Assembly: GCA_036245525.1 (NCBI GenBank)
Contig: BTPG01000004.1
Span: 162,622,574 to 162,686,573 of the forward strand
Origin: Semisulcospira habei
Taxonomy: Eukaryota > Mollusca > Gastropoda > Semisulcospiridae
Direction of reading: 5' to 3'
Length of the DNA: 64,000 bases
The notes under the pieces are model-generated. The model was not told the origin of the DNA. It saw only the letters and a list, made by a program, of their open reading frames with translations, and did no database searches. The first letter of the stretch is position 1; each line of letters begins with the position of its first letter. Positions 63,177 to 64,000 of the stretch are shown piece after piece. Made by a program: the position numbers and the translations under genes.

Positions 63177-63207
<31 letters not shown>
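63177..63207. repeat. 31-base poly-G run in DIRS copy 2
   Basis: An uninterrupted run of 31 G. Long G runs also occur in both other DIRS copies (27820-27842, 43797-43819). Such lengths are prone to sequencing error and could form G-quadruplexes. Confidence 0.9.
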
Positions 63208-63209
<2 letters not shown>

Positions 63210-64000
63210 GTCAAGTCAAATCCTGTCTGGCTGGTTGGGATCAACGTATCCTTCCCTTGTGGGGCTATGTCCGTTCCCCTGTGTGTAGGGGGGGGAGGGG
63301 GGGGGTACCGCCGCAAAAGTCCTGTCTCCGTGGAGATGGAGTGCGGGGTCTGCTGCAGACCATGCTCCAAGAGCGGGTTGGCAGGGTCTCGGACAGCTCG
63401 TCGGTTCCGGCAGCTGTATGTACCGTGTCATCCCCCAAAGATTGGTGGGCGTACCTCCGTGAAAGTCCAGTCCCCGAGGAGAGGGAGCGCGGGTGGGCAG
63501 GGAACGAGGAGCCAATGGCGGCGGCTGACCGCGACACGTAGACGAGCTGACTATGTCTGAGGTGGTGCCCTGGGGCGCTCTAGTGTGGAGGGTGGAGCCG
63601 GGGGGTTTGGTGGTTCCTTAGACCGCATCTGGCACTTGCGCCAGTATTCCTCTTCCCTGGGTGCGCAGGCCTCACATGTCTGATCCGAAGCACAACCCAA
63701 ACAGGGAAGGCAGCAATCGTGGGTGTCGCTTGGCCACTGAAAACCCCCGCAATTAGCGCATGGCCATACCTGTGCAACTGCAACATACAGCATACGCATA
63801 AAAACAACCCCGCGTGGCGCCTGAGGCCATGTGAACTGAGCTCATGACCGGTCCGTTCGAGCTTCAATGTCGAAATATACTGGCAAATTCAGCCGTAATT
63901 CCACAGAAAATGCCAGGGCCAGTCTCAATTCTGCCGGCTTAATGGCATTATCTGAGGCCTTACCTCGCCACATCCTAGCGAAAGCAGTGACAAAGCGGTA

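Larger units (their letters stand above)
61275..64000 (-). mobile_element. DIRS-like element copy 2, internally deleted, runs off the window
   Basis: The left end has the 3' terminal repeat (about 61310-61480; CAGTTGTGTTCCTACACAAC) and an internal complementary region at 61532-61625 inverse to the outer end (ATGTATTTTTCTCTAAAATG). Recombinase remnants follow (VEVRAGPTSIAF and HSLIPRWDLPWVLTW), then non-coding, poly-G-rich DNA, and near 63799-63551 the gag Cys block (CANCGGFQWPSDTHDCCLPC). RT and RNase H are absent, so this is a non-autonomous derivative. The right terminus lies beyond 64000. It has the same end sequence (CCGATGGCATTAC) as copy 3 and differs from the 41.5-kb element (CCGATGACATGAC). 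Confidence 0.85.

Overview
This window looks like a repeat-dense animal chromosome, most plausibly from a marine invertebrate and probably a mollusc. That lineage is an inference from two spliced host genes, very long intergenic and intronic stretches, and a transposon mix of DIRS, Penelope, RTE-like and RNase-H-bearing LINEs, TTAA-targeting MITEs and hAT. Nothing bacterial is present: no operons, rRNA or tRNA genes were recognised.

Host genes. Three in-phase exons on the + strand (21671-21793, 34333-34503, 35132-35394 with stop) form the C-terminal end of a protein I assign to the DUF5054 (glycoside-hydrolase-38-like) family. A 12.5 kb intron between the first two is filled by transposons. 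A short minus-strand terminal exon (50837-50947) matches the C-terminal end of ATP13A1-type P5A ATPases, so the two genes converge. A third possible terminal exon (13517-13744, minus) is unidentified.

Layout. 0-2.6 kb: LINE with a twin-priming-type inversion. 2.6-13.3 kb: foldback and palindromic MITEs, decayed LINEs, Z-DNA-type microsatellites and a 55-bp satellite. 14.05-17.15 kb: a compact minus-strand cassette of four small ORFs that looks like a fragment of a virus-like (Polinton/adintovirus-type or unclassified) element, ending in a 30-residue ORF with overlapping PSAP and PPxY late-domain motifs. 17.2-21 kb: LINE fragments, one split by a hAT element that has an 8-bp target duplication and carries a tandem array of hairpins. 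21.7-35.4 kb: DUF5054-type exons with DIRS copy, RTE LINEs and a Penelope element (itself split by an RTE copy) in the intron. 35.4-41.5 kb: repeats and nested MITEs. 41.5-47.9 kb: a nearly complete DIRS-1-like element with inverted terminal repeats and an internal complementary region. 47.9-51.2 kb: 3' flank of the ATP13A1-like gene. 52.5-59.65 kb: a full-length I-type LINE (gag, endonuclease, RT, RNase H) with a 14-bp target duplication and two further retroelement insertions inside. 61.27-64 kb: an internally deleted DIRS of a second subfamily running off the window.

The clearest mechanistic results come from the layering of insertions. Target duplications are readable for the I-type LINE, two 5'-truncated RTE-like copies, a 377-bp insert, an RTE copy inside the Penelope element, the Penelope element, the hAT element and a palindromic MITE. 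For the MITE, an unoccupied duplicate of its own insertion site lies 0.13 kb away and shows that the target is TTAA. The most novel item is the four-ORF virus-like cassette. All family names rest on motif recognition by eye; no database search was possible.
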